Assembly (NCBI GenBank): GCA_003241645.1
Contig: QFOX01000011.1
Coordinates: forward strand, 1 to 38,109
Direction of reading: 5' to 3'
DNA length: 38,109 nucleotides
DNA from: Azospirillum brasilense
GTDB lineage: Bacteria; Pseudomonadota; Alphaproteobacteria; Rickettsiales; UBA3002
Part shown: piece by piece, positions 14,847 through 24,361 of the stretch
How the letters are laid out: each line of letters begins with the position of its first letter
How positions within the stretch are numbered: position 1 is the stretch's first letter
Notes under the pieces: model-generated
Seen by the model: only the letters and a program-made list of their open reading frames with translations
Told to the model about the DNA's origin: nothing
The model's database searches: none
Position numbers and translations under genes: made by a program

Positions 14847-15494
14847 CTACAGCACCTGGCTGTGGGTCACGTCGCGCAGGTAAGGCAGCATCTGTGCCTT
14901 CTGGTACGAACGGTGCGCCGACGCCGCCTGCCCACCGAACAGGCTGAGCACGGCGGAATCGTCGTCCTCACCCACGGTGGTGATGGCCGAGGCAAGCTTC
15001 ATGTGCTGCGCCTGCTGGGCGTATTCCTGTGCGGCGGTGGCAACCTGTTTCGGCTCGGGCGGAAGAATTTCCACGCTGGCCACGGGCTGCACGGCGGTGT
15101 CGGTGGCCGCGGCGGTCTGGTAGGCGGCACTGGCGGCCTTGGCGCTTGCCAGCTGGGTGGGGGCGGTGTCCTCGCCGGTGATGGCATCCGCCATGGCGGT
15201 CATGATGGATTTGCCGTTCTCCTGTTCGAACACCACGCTGGCGAGGCTGGCGAAGAACCCGATGGGCCCGCCAAGCACGGCGCCGCCGATCAGCTTACCC
15301 ACCGAGGAGCCCTGTTCGCCGGTCACGGCTTCGTAGACCTGGCTCACGAACGGGATATGGTGCAGCGGATTCAGGCCGCGCACCACGTCGTCGGTGCTGA
15401 TCTGGTCGGTATCGCCGGGGGTGCGCACGCCGAAGATGGGCTCTTCGCGGGTGACGGCGGCGGGGCGAACGGTGAACTCTGTCGGAATGCTCAT
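14847..15494 (-). CDS. Conserved hypothetical protein with glycine-rich hydrophobic segment
   Basis: The 215-residue product starts at the ATG at 15494 (MSIPTEFTVRPAAV). A central block reads NPLHHIPFVSQVYEAVTGEQ, then GGAVLGGPIGFFASLASVVFEQ, a glycine-rich hydrophobic segment that may be a hairpin in the membrane. I associate this block with uncharacterised alphaproteobacterial proteins, from memory only. The remainder is Ala/Gln-rich and low complexity, ending in DDSAVLSLFGGQAASAHRSYQKAQMLPYL. No ribosome site is obvious. It follows the ATP synthase operon on the same strand but a strong inverted repeat lies between. No function is proposed. Confidence 0.65.
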   Translation of the reverse strand: MSIPTEFTVRPAAVTREEPIFGVRTPGDTDQISTDDVVRGLNPLHHIPFVSQVYEAVTGEQGSSVGKLIGGAVLGGPIGFFASLASVVFEQENGKSIMTAMADAITGEDTAPTQLASAKAASAAYQTAAATDTAVQPVASVEILPPEPKQVATAAQEYAQQAQHMKLASAITTVGEDDDSAVLSLFGGQAASAHRSYQKAQMLPYLRDVTHSQVL

Positions 15495-15527
15495 ACGATC
15501 AAGCAATGCAAGCGCTATGCCAGATAG

Positions 15528-15563
15528 CAACAACCCCGCCACGTTGCCGGGGCGGGGTTGTTG
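15528..15563 (-). terminator. Inverted repeat ending the ATP synthase operon
   Basis: A 13-bp perfect stem (arm CAACAACCCCGCC, 15528-15540, with 15551-15563) and 10-base loop lie just beyond atpC on the minus strand. The T-rich tail is poor, so it may act as a terminator or as a 3'-end stabiliser. Confidence 0.65.
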
Positions 15564-15586
15564 TGTTTGCTAGGAAATCCCGTCGC

Positions 15587-15991
15587 TTAAGCGGCTTTGA
15601 GTGCCAGCACCAGCGCTTCGGCGACCGCCAGTTGCTTGGCGGCGGCGGCCTTCTCGGCTTCGCTTTCGGCCACGTTCTGGGCGGTTTGTGCCGCATCCAC
15701 CGCCGCGGCGGCTTCCTCCACGGTCACGCTGGCCAGATCGCGCAGGTGGTCGGAGAGCACGGTCGTGCCTTCCGGGCTCACATCCGCATAGCCGGCGCTC
15801 ACGAACAGGCGTTGCTTGGCCGCGCCCTCATGGATGGTGATCACGCCGGGGCGGATCATGCTGAAGAACGGGGCATGGCCAGCGAGCACGCCAAAATCGC
15901 CCTCGTAGCCGGGGATCTCGACCATTTCCACGGCACCTTCATAGACGACGCGGGCGGGCGAGACGATTTGCAGCGGGAAAAGTTCAGCCAT
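15587..15991 (-). CDS. atpC: ATP synthase F1 subunit epsilon
   Basis: Epsilon is the small rotor subunit that couples gamma to the c-ring and regulates ATP hydrolysis. The 134-residue protein has the N-terminal beta-sandwich with LQIVSPARVVYEGAVEMVEIPGYEGDFGVLAGHAPFFS, whose VxxPGxxGxxGVLxGHAP pattern is diagnostic, followed by GYADVSPEGTTVLSDHL and a C-terminal Ala/Glu-rich helical region. It is the last gene of the operon, 12 bases after atpD. Confidence 0.96.
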   Translation of the reverse strand: MAELFPLQIVSPARVVYEGAVEMVEIPGYEGDFGVLAGHAPFFSMIRPGVITIHEGAAKQRLFVSAGYADVSPEGTTVLSDHLRDLASVTVEEAAAAVDAAQTAQNVAESEAEKAAAAKQLAVAEALVLALKAA

Positions 15992-16003
15992 GACAGGTCC
16001 TTC

Positions 16004-17458
<1,455 letters not shown>

Positions 17459-17478
17459 GTTGGTCTCCTAAAAATTCC

Positions 17479-18348
17479 TTAGAGGGCTTCTGCGCCCGAG
17501 ATGATTTCGATGAGTTCTTTGGTGATGTTGGCCTGACGCGTGCGGTTGTATTTCAGCGTCAGTTTCTTGATCATTTCACCGGCGTTCTTGGTGGCCGATT
17601 CCATGGCGTTCATGCGCGCGCCCTGTTCGGATGCGGCCGATTCCAGCAACGCCTTGAACACCTGCATGGCAAGGTTGCGCGGCAGCAGGTCGGCGAGGAT
17701 CTCTTCTTCGCTCGGCTCGTATTCGGTCGGCGCCACATCGCCCGTGGTGGCTTCCACCACCAGCGGCACCAGCTGCTGGTAGGTCGGCACCTGCGCGATG
17801 GCCGATTTGAAGAGGCTGTAATAGATGCCCACCACGTCGATGCCTTCACGGGCGATCAGGTCGGTCACTTCCATGGCGATGGATTCGGCGGTGCTGTATT
17901 CCACCACTTTTTTCGCCACGTCTGTGCGCTCACCCACGATGATGTCGCGGAATTCACCGGCCAGGCCTTCACGGCCCTTGCGGCCCACGCAATACAGGCG
18001 CACCTGTTTGCCTTGTGCCTGCAGCTCGCGCACGCGCTTGCGCACGCTGCGAATGATGCCGCCATTGAGCGCACCCGCAAGACCACGGTCCGAGGTGACC
18101 GCGATGATCAGTTGCAGGTCGTCACGCCCCGTTCCGGCGAGCAGGGCAGGCGCATTGCTTTGCCCCACGTAACCGCTGGCAAGGCGCGTCAGCATCTTTT
18201 CCATGGTCACCGCATACGGGCGCGACGCTTCCGCCGCTTCACGCGCACGGCGCAGCTTGGAGGCTGCCACCATTTTCATGGCCTTGGTGATCTTCTGCGT
18301 CGATTTGACGCTGTTGATCCTGACCTTTAAGTCCTTCAACGAGGGCAT
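17479..18348 (-). CDS. atpG: ATP synthase F1 subunit gamma
   Basis: Gamma is the central rotor shaft of F1. The 289-residue product has the conserved N-terminal coiled-coil start LKDLKVRINSVKSTQKITKAMKMVAASKLRRA and the C-terminal helix ARMNAMESATKNAGEMIKKLTLKYNRTRQANITKELIEIISGAEAL, both diagnostic, with a Rossmann-like middle (IAVTSDRGLAGALNG). It is 9 bases downstream of atpA. Length and motifs are ordinary. Confidence 0.97.
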   Translation of the reverse strand: MPSLKDLKVRINSVKSTQKITKAMKMVAASKLRRAREAAEASRPYAVTMEKMLTRLASGYVGQSNAPALLAGTGRDDLQLIIAVTSDRGLAGALNGGIIRSVRKRVRELQAQGKQVRLYCVGRKGREGLAGEFRDIIVGERTDVAKKVVEYSTAESIAMEVTDLIAREGIDVVGIYYSLFKSAIAQVPTYQQLVPLVVEATTGDVAPTEYEPSEEEILADLLPRNLAMQVFKALLESAASEQGARMNAMESATKNAGEMIKKLTLKYNRTRQANITKELIEIISGAEAL

Positions 18349-18357
18349 GATGCGTCC

Positions 18358-19890
18358 TTACACGAGGGCTTTCTTCACTTCTACCAGCACGTCTTTCAGC
18401 TTGGCTTCGGTGGCGTCGGTGAGCTTCTCTTCTTTCTTGATCACGTCGAGGATCTCGGCCTTGTAGGTGCCGCGCAGGGTGCGCAGCAGCTCGGTCTCGT
18501 AGGCACCCACTTTGCTGGTGGGCAGATCATCGAGGTAGCCGCGCATACCGGCGTAGAGCACGCAGACCTGCTCTTCCATCTGCAGCGGCGAGTATTGCGG
18601 CTGCTTCAGCAGTTCGGTCAGGCGCGCACCGCGGGCCAGCAGTTTCTGAGTCGAGGCATCGAGGTCCGAGCCGAACTGGGCGAAGGCTTCCATCTCGCGG
18701 AACTGCGCAAGCTCCAGTTTGATCGAGCCGGCGACCTGCTTCATGGCTTTCACCTGTGCGGCCGAGCCCACGCGCGACACCGACAGACCCACGTTCACCG
18801 CGGGGCGAACGCCTTTGTAGAACAGTTCGGTCTCAAGGAAGATCTGGCCATCGGTGATGGAGATCACGTTGGTGGGAATGTAGGCCGATACGTCGCCTGC
18901 CTGGGTCTCGATCACCGGCAGTGCGGTGAGCGAACCTGCACCGGCTTCGTCGCTCATTTTCGCGGCGCGCTCCAGCAGGCGGCTATGCACGTAGAACACG
19001 TCGCCGGGGTAAGCCTCGCGGCCCGGCGGGCGGCGCAGCAGCAGCGACATCTGGCGGTAGGCCACGGCCTGCTTCGACAGATCATCGTAAATGATCAGGG
19101 CATGCTTGCCGTTGTCACGGAACCACTCGCCCATGGCGCAACCGGCATAGGGGGCCAGGTATTGCAGCGGCGCGGGTTCCGACGCGGTGGAGGCCACCAC
19201 GATGGTGTATTTCATGGCGCCGGTCTCTTCCAGCTTCTTCACCACCTGCGCCACGGTCGAGCGCTTCTGGCCAATCGCCACGTACACGCAGAACAGCTTC
19301 TTCGACTCGTCGCTGCCTTCGTTGATGGCTTTCTGGTTCAGGATGGTATCGATCGCGATCGCGGTCTTGCCGGTCTGGCGGTCACCGATGATCAGCTCGC
19401 GCTGGCCACGGCCCACGGGCACGAGGGCGTCGATGGATTTGATGCCGGTCTGCACGGGCTCATGCACCGATTTACGCGAGATGATGCCGGGGGCTTTCAG
19501 CTCCACGCGGCGGCGCTCTTTCGATTTGATCGGGCCTTTGCCATCGATCGGGTTGCCCAGCGGGTCCACCACGCGGCCCAGCAGGCCTTCGCCCACCGGC
19601 ACATCCACGATCGCGCCGGAGCGCTTCACGGTCGAGCCTTCTTTCACGCCCTTGTCGGAGCCGAACAGTACCACACCCACCGAGTCGGTCTCGAGGTTGA
19701 GGGCCATGCCGGTGGTGCCGTCGGCGAATTCCACCATCTCACCGGCCTGCACGTTCTCGAGGCCGTACACGGTCGCAATACCATCGCCCACGCTCACGAC
19801 GCGGCCGACTTCGGCGAGTTCCGCGGTGTCGTTGATACCGGCGATGTGGCTTTTAAGAATGTCCGAAATTTCGGAGGGGCGAATATCCAT
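18358..19890 (-). CDS. atpA: ATP synthase F1 subunit alpha
   Basis: Alpha is the regulatory nucleotide-binding partner of beta. The 510 residues match the family length. The N-terminal MDIRPSEISDILKSHI is typical of Alphaproteobacteria. The P-loop GDRQTGKT is at residues 169-176; later come YAGCAMGEWFRDNGKHALIIYDDLSKQAVAYRQMSLLLRRPPGREAYPGD and the arginine-finger motif SVSRVGSAAQ. It sits 14 bases downstream of atpH. Nothing unusual is seen. Confidence 0.98.
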   Translation of the reverse strand: MDIRPSEISDILKSHIAGINDTAELAEVGRVVSVGDGIATVYGLENVQAGEMVEFADGTTGMALNLETDSVGVVLFGSDKGVKEGSTVKRSGAIVDVPVGEGLLGRVVDPLGNPIDGKGPIKSKERRRVELKAPGIISRKSVHEPVQTGIKSIDALVPVGRGQRELIIGDRQTGKTAIAIDTILNQKAINEGSDESKKLFCVYVAIGQKRSTVAQVVKKLEETGAMKYTIVVASTASEPAPLQYLAPYAGCAMGEWFRDNGKHALIIYDDLSKQAVAYRQMSLLLRRPPGREAYPGDVFYVHSRLLERAAKMSDEAGAGSLTALPVIETQAGDVSAYIPTNVISITDGQIFLETELFYKGVRPAVNVGLSVSRVGSAAQVKAMKQVAGSIKLELAQFREMEAFAQFGSDLDASTQKLLARGARLTELLKQPQYSPLQMEEQVCVLYAGMRGYLDDLPTSKVGAYETELLRTLRGTYKAEILDVIKKEEKLTDATEAKLKDVLVEVKKALV

Positions 19891-19904
19891 GGGGTTCTCC
19901 AGAG

Positions 19905-20465
19905 TTAAGCGTTCGTCGGCGCAAGCAGTTCCTTGCGCATGGTGTTAAGGGCGGCGGAAAGCGAGGCATCCAGCCGTTGGCTGCCGATCTGCACGGCGAC
20001 GCCGCCCAGCAGTTCGGGATTTTCCTGCAGGGTCAGCTGCACTTTCTTGCCGGTGGCCTTGCTCAGGCTTTCGGCGAGTTGCTTTTGCACCGATTCAGCC
20101 AGCGGGCGGGCGGATTCCACCACCGCCTCGATCTCGCCATTGGCGCGGGCCAGCTTGCTGCGCAGCGCCTGCGCCACGCGGCCAAGCACATCGGCGCGGC
20201 CCTGTTCGGCCACAATGCGCACCGCCTGTTGCGTGGCAGGGCTGGCTTTCTTCGCCACGGCCACGAGGATCTCAGCCTTGGCGGCACGGTCCAGCAGCGG
20301 GCTGGCGAGGGCGGCGGAAAGTTCGGCATGTGCTTCAACCGCGCGGGCAACGGCGCTGAATTCCTCAACGATCAGGGCTTCCTGCTTGGCTTCCGTGGCC
20401 AGCGAAAAGATCGCGGTGGCGTAACGGTTGGCGAGAACGGATGCGGAAGAACGGGTTGCGCCCAT
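19905..20465 (-). CDS. atpH: ATP synthase F1 subunit delta
   Basis: Delta is the stator subunit joining F1 to the peripheral stalk. The 186-residue protein has the N-terminal helical domain with LANRYATAIFSLA and LLDRAAKAEIL, and the C-terminal VAVQIGSQRLDASLSAALNTMRKELL, which fits the family (GGxxxxIGxxxxDxSxxxxLxxL). It is the first gene of atpHAGDC. The F0 genes are not in this window, consistent with the split F0/F1 operons of Alphaproteobacteria. Only a weak AAGG lies upstream of the ATG at 20465. Confidence 0.95.
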   Translation of the reverse strand: MGATRSSASVLANRYATAIFSLATEAKQEALIVEEFSAVARAVEAHAELSAALASPLLDRAAKAEILVAVAKKASPATQQAVRIVAEQGRADVLGRVAQALRSKLARANGEIEAVVESARPLAESVQKQLAESLSKATGKKVQLTLQENPELLGGVAVQIGSQRLDASLSAALNTMRKELLAPTNA

Positions 20466-20508
20466 GGGGGTGTTGCCTTGCGTTGCGAGGGGTTATTTTT
20501 GCGCGCGC

Positions 20509-20537
20509 AATCTAGGCATGCGCTGGCAGCAACGCAA
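20509..20537 (-). promoter_or_regulatory. Possible promoter of the ATP synthase operon
   Basis: On the minus strand, TTGCGT and TAGATT are spaced 17 bases apart, ending about 43 bases before the atpH ATG. The -10 is imperfect, but position and spacing fit. Confidence 0.4.
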
Positions 20538-20590
20538 GGATTTTTCGTACCCTAATTTTTATCAGGATTTTCAATAGCTCTGTGGCAGCG

Positions 20591-23188
20591 CTAGAGGAAA
20601 TAATACGGATTCACATCCACCTTCACGCGCACGCCTTTGAATTTCTGGTCTTTCAGCCAGCCGCGCAGGGTGCGTTGCGGGTGCAGCCCGAGCTGGATCT
20701 TCACCAGCAGCCGGTAGCGGAATTGCCCGCGCAATTTGGAAAGCGGGGCGGGGGCGGGGCCCAGCACGCGGATGCGCGCGTCCTGCGGGGCGGTGCGCGC
20801 CAGTTGCTGGCCGGCGGCGCGCACGGCGGCGTCGTTCGTGCCATCCAGCAAAATGGCAGCGAGCTGCCCATAGGGCGGCCAGCCCCCCTGTTCGCGCAAC
20901 TGGGCTTCCAGCTGCATCACCGCGTCGCGGTCATGGCGGGTCAGCGCCTGCATGATGGGGTGGTTCTTCTCGTAGGTCTGGATCAGCACCGTGCCCGGCT
21001 GGTCGCCCCGGCCGGCGCGGCCGCCCAACTGGTGCAACAACTGGAAGGTGCGCTCGCCCGCGCGCAGGTCGGCGCCCTGCAGGCCCACATCTGCATCCAC
21101 CACGCCCACCAGCGTCAGGTTCGGGAAATGGTGGCCCTTTGCCACCATCTGCGTGCCGATGAGGATGTCGATCTCACCGCGCTCGATCTGCGCCCATGTT
21201 TCGGCGGCGATGGCCTCGTCGCTGGAGAGAATGGCGAGTTTTAGGGTTTTTGAAGGGGGCGGCCCCCCCTTCGCGGCTTCGCCGCTGACCCCCTCTAAAG
21301 GCTCGCTTACGCTACGCGCTCGGCCTTCGGCCTCCCCCGTATCCTCGGAACGCTGATGCAGTCCGTGCGTAGCGCCGAAGTGGCGCGAGCCGCTGGCGGC
21401 AGGGGTAGCCTGCGTAGCAGGCGAAGGGGGGGTAAGCCCCCCTTCGGAAATGAGTCCGAACATCTCGCGCACTTCTTCGGCGATGCGCTCCACCCCCGGA
21501 CCGCAGGGCACGAGCTTATCGGCATCCGCCTTGCAGCTTGGGCATTCGGTGGGCATGGGGTCGCGGTGGCCACAATGGTGGCAGGAGAGGTAGCTACGCC
21601 CTTTGGGCGTGAAGGGGGCGTGCCGCCGCCCTTCGCTCGCGGCGCTCGCTACCCCCTCGCTGCGCGGCTCGGCTTCGCCTACGCACCGTTCCCTCTCGCC
21701 GGGTGAGCTACCATGCGTAGCGCCGAAGTGGCGCGAGCCGCTGGCGGCAGGGGTAGCCTGCGTAGCAGGCGAAGGGGGGGTAAGCCCCCCTTCGGAATCT
21801 TTTCTTCCATGCACCACCAGCCAGGCCGAGCAGTCCGGGCATTCGAAACGGTGGCCACAGCCGCGGCACAGCAGCAGCGGCGCATAGCCACGCCGGTTCA
21901 GGAACAGCAGCACCTGTTCGCCGCGATTAAGCGTTTTCACCATCGCCTCACGCAGCCCCGGCGAAAGGAAGTTGCCGCGCTCCGGCGGGGCGCCCAGCAT
22001 ATCCAGCAACGCCACCGTCGGCATGCCCGCGGCCCCGAACCGCTCGCTCAGGTGCACGCTGCGGTATTTGCCGTCGCGCACGTTCAGCATGGTCTCCAAG
22101 CTAGGCGTGGCTGACACCAGCACCACGGGTGCCTGTTCGAAATGGCCGCGCACCACCGCCATGTCGCGCGCATGGTAGAGCACCCCATCGTCTTGCTTGT
22201 AGGAGGGGTCGTGCTCCTCATCCACCACGATCAGTTTCAAATTGGCAAAAGGCAGGAACAACGCCGAGCGGGCACCCACCACCACCTGCGCCGACCCGTT
22301 GGCCACTGCCTGCCACACGCGGGCGCGGGCCGCGGGCGTCTGCTGGCTGTGCCACACGGCGGGGCGTGCGCCGAACGCGCGCTCGAACCGCTCCAGCCAT
22401 TGATGGGTGAGGGCGATCTCGGGAATGAGGACGAGGATTTGGTTTCCTGAAGGGGGGCTTTCCCCCCCTTCGCTCGTTTCACTCGCTGACCCCTGCCGCT
22501 GCGCGGCTCGCGCCACTTCGGCGCTACGCAACGTATCCTCTCGGCGGTCATGCATATCGTGCGTAGGCTGCAAGGCCGAGCCGCCACTGCGAGGGGGGTA
22601 AGGAGCCGAAGGCAACGAAGGGGGAGGGCTTGCGCCCCCCTTCACTAATCCAAGTATTTCCGCCATGGCATGGAAATAGACTTCGGTCTTGCCGGAGCCG
22701 GTGACGCCATCCAGCAATACAGGTTTGGCCTGCGCCAGCAATGCCTGCGCCGCGTGAAGCTGCGCGGGCGTCAGGGTAGGAAGGTTCAGCGCATACTGCG
22801 GCGGGCGGTAGGCACTGCGTGTGGTTTTGCCCGCGAAGGCCAGCCCGCATAGCGAAAGCACCGCGCCTTTGGGGGCGAGGGAATAATCCGCCACCCAATC
22901 AAGGAAGCGGCGAAAATTCTCACGCAGTGGCGGCACGCCCTCGATCACCGCATGCACGGGTTTCACTTTGCTGTCGGGCAGGGTTGCGTCCGTGCTGCCG
23001 TCCCACACCGCGCCAATGCGCTTTTTGCCCGCCAGCGTCGCCTCCACGAGTGCACCCACGGGCGTACCGGCGGGCACTTTATAGTCAAAGGCCTGCTCAA
23101 CAAGGGCCGGCAATAATACCGGTGCACGGCGGGCGGCTTCTGCTTGCTTGACTGGTTGGGGCGCTGTTATGGGGTTCTCCGTCGTCAT
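20591..23188 (-). CDS. priA: Primosomal replication helicase PriA with three repeat-derived insertions
   Basis: PriA is the 3'-5' helicase that recognises stalled forks and reloads the replisome. With the ATG at 23188 it has 865 residues. In order: N-terminal DNA-binding domain (VLLPALVEQAFDYKVP), Walker A GVTGSGKT at 161-168, DEEH at 323-326, SATPSLET, and four zinc-binding cysteine pairs at 441/444, 450/453, 536/539 and 549/552. Three stretches of about 62-66 residues (about 183-248, 464-530 and 581-646) are encoded by palindromic repeats and absent from normal PriA; removing them leaves about 670 residues. The second splits the zinc-binding domain between its cysteine pairs. The frame stays open throughout, so the protein is probably made. 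The start codon lies in another repeat. Confidence 0.92.
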   Translation of the reverse strand: MTTENPITAPQPVKQAEAARRAPVLLPALVEQAFDYKVPAGTPVGALVEATLAGKKRIGAVWDGSTDATLPDSKVKPVHAVIEGVPPLRENFRRFLDWVADYSLAPKGAVLSLCGLAFAGKTTRSAYRPPQYALNLPTLTPAQLHAAQALLAQAKPVLLDGVTGSGKTEVYFHAMAEILGLVKGGASPPPSLPSAPYPPRSGGSALQPTHDMHDRREDTLRSAEVARAAQRQGSASETSEGGESPPSGNQILVLIPEIALTHQWLERFERAFGARPAVWHSQQTPAARARVWQAVANGSAQVVVGARSALFLPFANLKLIVVDEEHDPSYKQDDGVLYHARDMAVVRGHFEQAPVVLVSATPSLETMLNVRDGKYRSVHLSERFGAAGMPTVALLDMLGAPPERGNFLSPGLREAMVKTLNRGEQVLLFLNRRGYAPLLLCRGCGHRFECPDCSAWLVVHGRKDSEGGLTPPSPATQATPAASGSRHFGATHGSSPGERERCVGEAEPRSEGVASAASEGRRHAPFTPKGRSYLSCHHCGHRDPMPTECPSCKADADKLVPCGPGVERIAEEVREMFGLISEGGLTPPSPATQATPAASGSRHFGATHGLHQRSEDTGEAEGRARSVSEPLEGVSGEAAKGGPPPSKTLKLAILSSDEAIAAETWAQIERGEIDILIGTQMVAKGHHFPNLTLVGVVDADVGLQGADLRAGERTFQLLHQLGGRAGRGDQPGTVLIQTYEKNHPIMQALTRHDRDAVMQLEAQLREQGGWPPYGQLAAILLDGTNDAAVRAAGQQLARTAPQDARIRVLGPAPAPLSKLRGQFRYRLLVKIQLGLHPQRTLRGWLKDQKFKGVRVKVDVNPYYFL
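21252..21446. repeat. Palindromic repeat inside priA (insertion 3, codons about 581-646)
   Basis: It starts with gaagggggcggcccccccttc, has inner sequence cgctgatgcagtccgtgcgt resembling the core end of the 390-bp copies, and ends ggtaagccccccttcgg. About 80 bp of its right arm are identical to insertion 2. Read on the minus strand in the priA frame it encodes EGGLTPPSPATQATPAAS and onward. Confidence 0.92.
21611..21794. repeat. Palindromic repeat inside priA (insertion 2, codons about 464-530)
   Basis: Left arm gaagggggcgtgccgccgcc, right arm ending ggggtaagccccccttcgg; inverted arms surround a short loop. It encodes the same EGGLTPPSPATQATP peptide as insertion 3 and separates zinc-ligand pairs of PriA. 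Confidence 0.92.
22448..22645. repeat. Palindromic repeat inside priA (insertion 1, codons about 183-248)
   Basis: Inverted arms (left gaaggggggctttccccccttcg; right ending gggcttgcgccccccttc) surround a loop with gtatcctctcggcggtcatg. It encodes GGASPPPSLPS ... SEGGESPPSG and interrupts PriA between EILGL and QILVLIPEIALT, between helix and strand of the helicase core. Confidence 0.9.
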
Positions 23189-23259
23189 TGCGAGGAGCCG
23201 CAGGCGACGCGGCAATCCATGGAATAGTTCTGGATTGCTTCGCTACCGCTCGCAATGAC
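23184..23259. repeat. 76-bp REP-like palindrome, copy 1
   Basis: It begins gtcattgcgaggagccgcag and ends gctaccgctcgcaatgac, so its ends are inverted repeats (GTCATTGCGAG / CTCGCAATGAC in essence). It lies between divergent priA and fsa; its left end supplies the priA start codon. A near-identical copy is at 26274-26350. Confidence 0.92.
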
Positions 23260-23281
23260 GAAATACAAGAGGAGTCCTCGC

Positions 23282-23935
23282 ATGAAATTCTTTGTGGATA
23301 CCGCCGACGTGAACGAAATCCGTGAGCTGGCCGCCACCGGCCTGCTGGATGGCGTCACCACCAACCCGAGCCTCATCAAAAAGGCGGGGCGGGATTTCAA
23401 GGAAGTCATCACCGAGATCTGCGGCATCGTGGATGGTCCGGTTTCCGCCGAAGTGGTCGCGACCGATTTCGACGGCATGAAACGCCAGGGCGAAGAGCTT
23501 GCCACCATCGCCAAGAACGTGGCCATTAAAGTGCCGCTGACCATCGATGGCCTGAAGGCCTGCAAATATTTCACCGATAACGGCACCATGGTGAACGTCA
23601 CGCTGTGCTTCTCGCCGGCGCAGGCCATTCTCGCCGCCAAAGCGGGTGCGACCTTTGTTTCGCCGTTCGTGGGCCGGCTGGACGATATCGGCCATGACGG
23701 CATGCAGCTGATCGGTGACATCGTGGAGATCTACAACAATTACAGCGACTTCGAGACCGAAGTGCTGGTCGCTTCGGTGCGCAACCCCATGCATGTGGTG
23801 GAAGCCGCGCGCATCGGTGCGCATGTGGCCACCATTCCGGCCAGCGTCATCAAGCAGCTGGTCAGCCACCCGCTGACCGATAAGGGGCTGGATGTGTTCC
23901 TGAAAGACTGGGCCGCCACGGGGCAGAAGTTGTAA
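23282..23935 (+). CDS. fsa: Fructose-6-phosphate aldolase/transaldolase family protein
   Basis: This small transaldolase-type enzyme (MipB/TalC class) transfers dihydroxyacetone units between sugar phosphates, either as transaldolase or as fructose-6-phosphate aldolase; the sequence alone does not settle which. The 217 residues begin MKFFVDTADVNEI and include GVTTNPSLIKK, the Schiff-base lysine at residue 83 in NVAIKVP, LCFSPAQAILAAKAGATFVSPFVGRLDDIG, and VLVASVRNPMHV. The ATG at 23282 is chosen because AAGAGGAG lies 7 bases upstream; an earlier in-frame ATG sits in the REP element. It is divergent from priA and followed by a 390-bp repeat. Confidence 0.92.
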   Translation: MKFFVDTADVNEIRELAATGLLDGVTTNPSLIKKAGRDFKEVITEICGIVDGPVSAEVVATDFDGMKRQGEELATIAKNVAIKVPLTIDGLKACKYFTDNGTMVNVTLCFSPAQAILAAKAGATFVSPFVGRLDDIGHDGMQLIGDIVEIYNNYSDFETEVLVASVRNPMHVVEAARIGAHVATIPASVIKQLVSHPLTDKGLDVFLKDWAATGQKL

Positions 23936-23941
23936 TTATTT

Positions 23942-24330
23942 TGAAGGAGGGCTTGCCCCTCCTTCGCGCCCTGCGGTCGCTGACCTCTGCCGCTTCGCGG
24001 CTCGCCCTTCGGGCTACGCACGCACTGCATCAGCGCTGAAAGGATAGTTTTTCGTGTCACCCCGGCCTTGTGCCGGACTTGAGCGAAGCGAAAGAGGCGA
24101 TCCCAAACAATGCTGAGCCAGTCTGCCGCGCCACGTATGCAGCGTTCCAGTGTGCCGCACCGCGGATGCCGGGACGGGCCCGGCATGACTTAATATTAGC
24201 CATATTCTTTCAACGTGGGTGCAGTCCGCGCGTAGGCGTAGGCCGAGCCACGAGCGAAGCGACGTGAGGGGGTAAGCACCGAAGGTGCGAAGGGCGGCGG
24301 AACGCCCCCTTCAAGGCCCAACGGGCCCAC
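23942..24330. repeat. Full-length ~390-bp palindromic repeat, copy B (inverted)
   Basis: The reverse complement aligns end to end with 13861-14255: shared outer end gtgggcccgttgggccttga, a nearly identical core, and right-hand arm with cgtgcgtagcccgaagggcg. The left end here is a strong hairpin (GAAGGAGGG, loop, CCCTCCTTC, from 23943) just after the fsa stop, where it could terminate transcription. No gene is called in 23936-24356. Confidence 0.9.
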
Positions 24331-24331
24331 T

Positions 24332-24361
24332 AAAAACCTGATCCAACCTTGCGGGATCAGG
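24332..24361 (-). terminator. Rho-independent terminator overlapping the Tim44-like stop codon
   Basis: On the minus strand CCTGATCC and GGATCAGG form an 8-bp stem followed by TTTTT. The TGA stop (24357-24359) lies inside the first arm. Confidence 0.82.

Noticed and set aside
21368..21795. Repeats in priA as a CRISPR array
   Set aside because: Only two long identical segments about 347 bp apart, with palindromic arms and coding potential; no regular short repeats or spacers and no cas genes.
21252..22645. Interpretation of priA as a pseudogene because of its insertions
   Set aside because: All three insertions keep the frame and all helicase and zinc motifs remain, so a functional enlarged protein is more likely.
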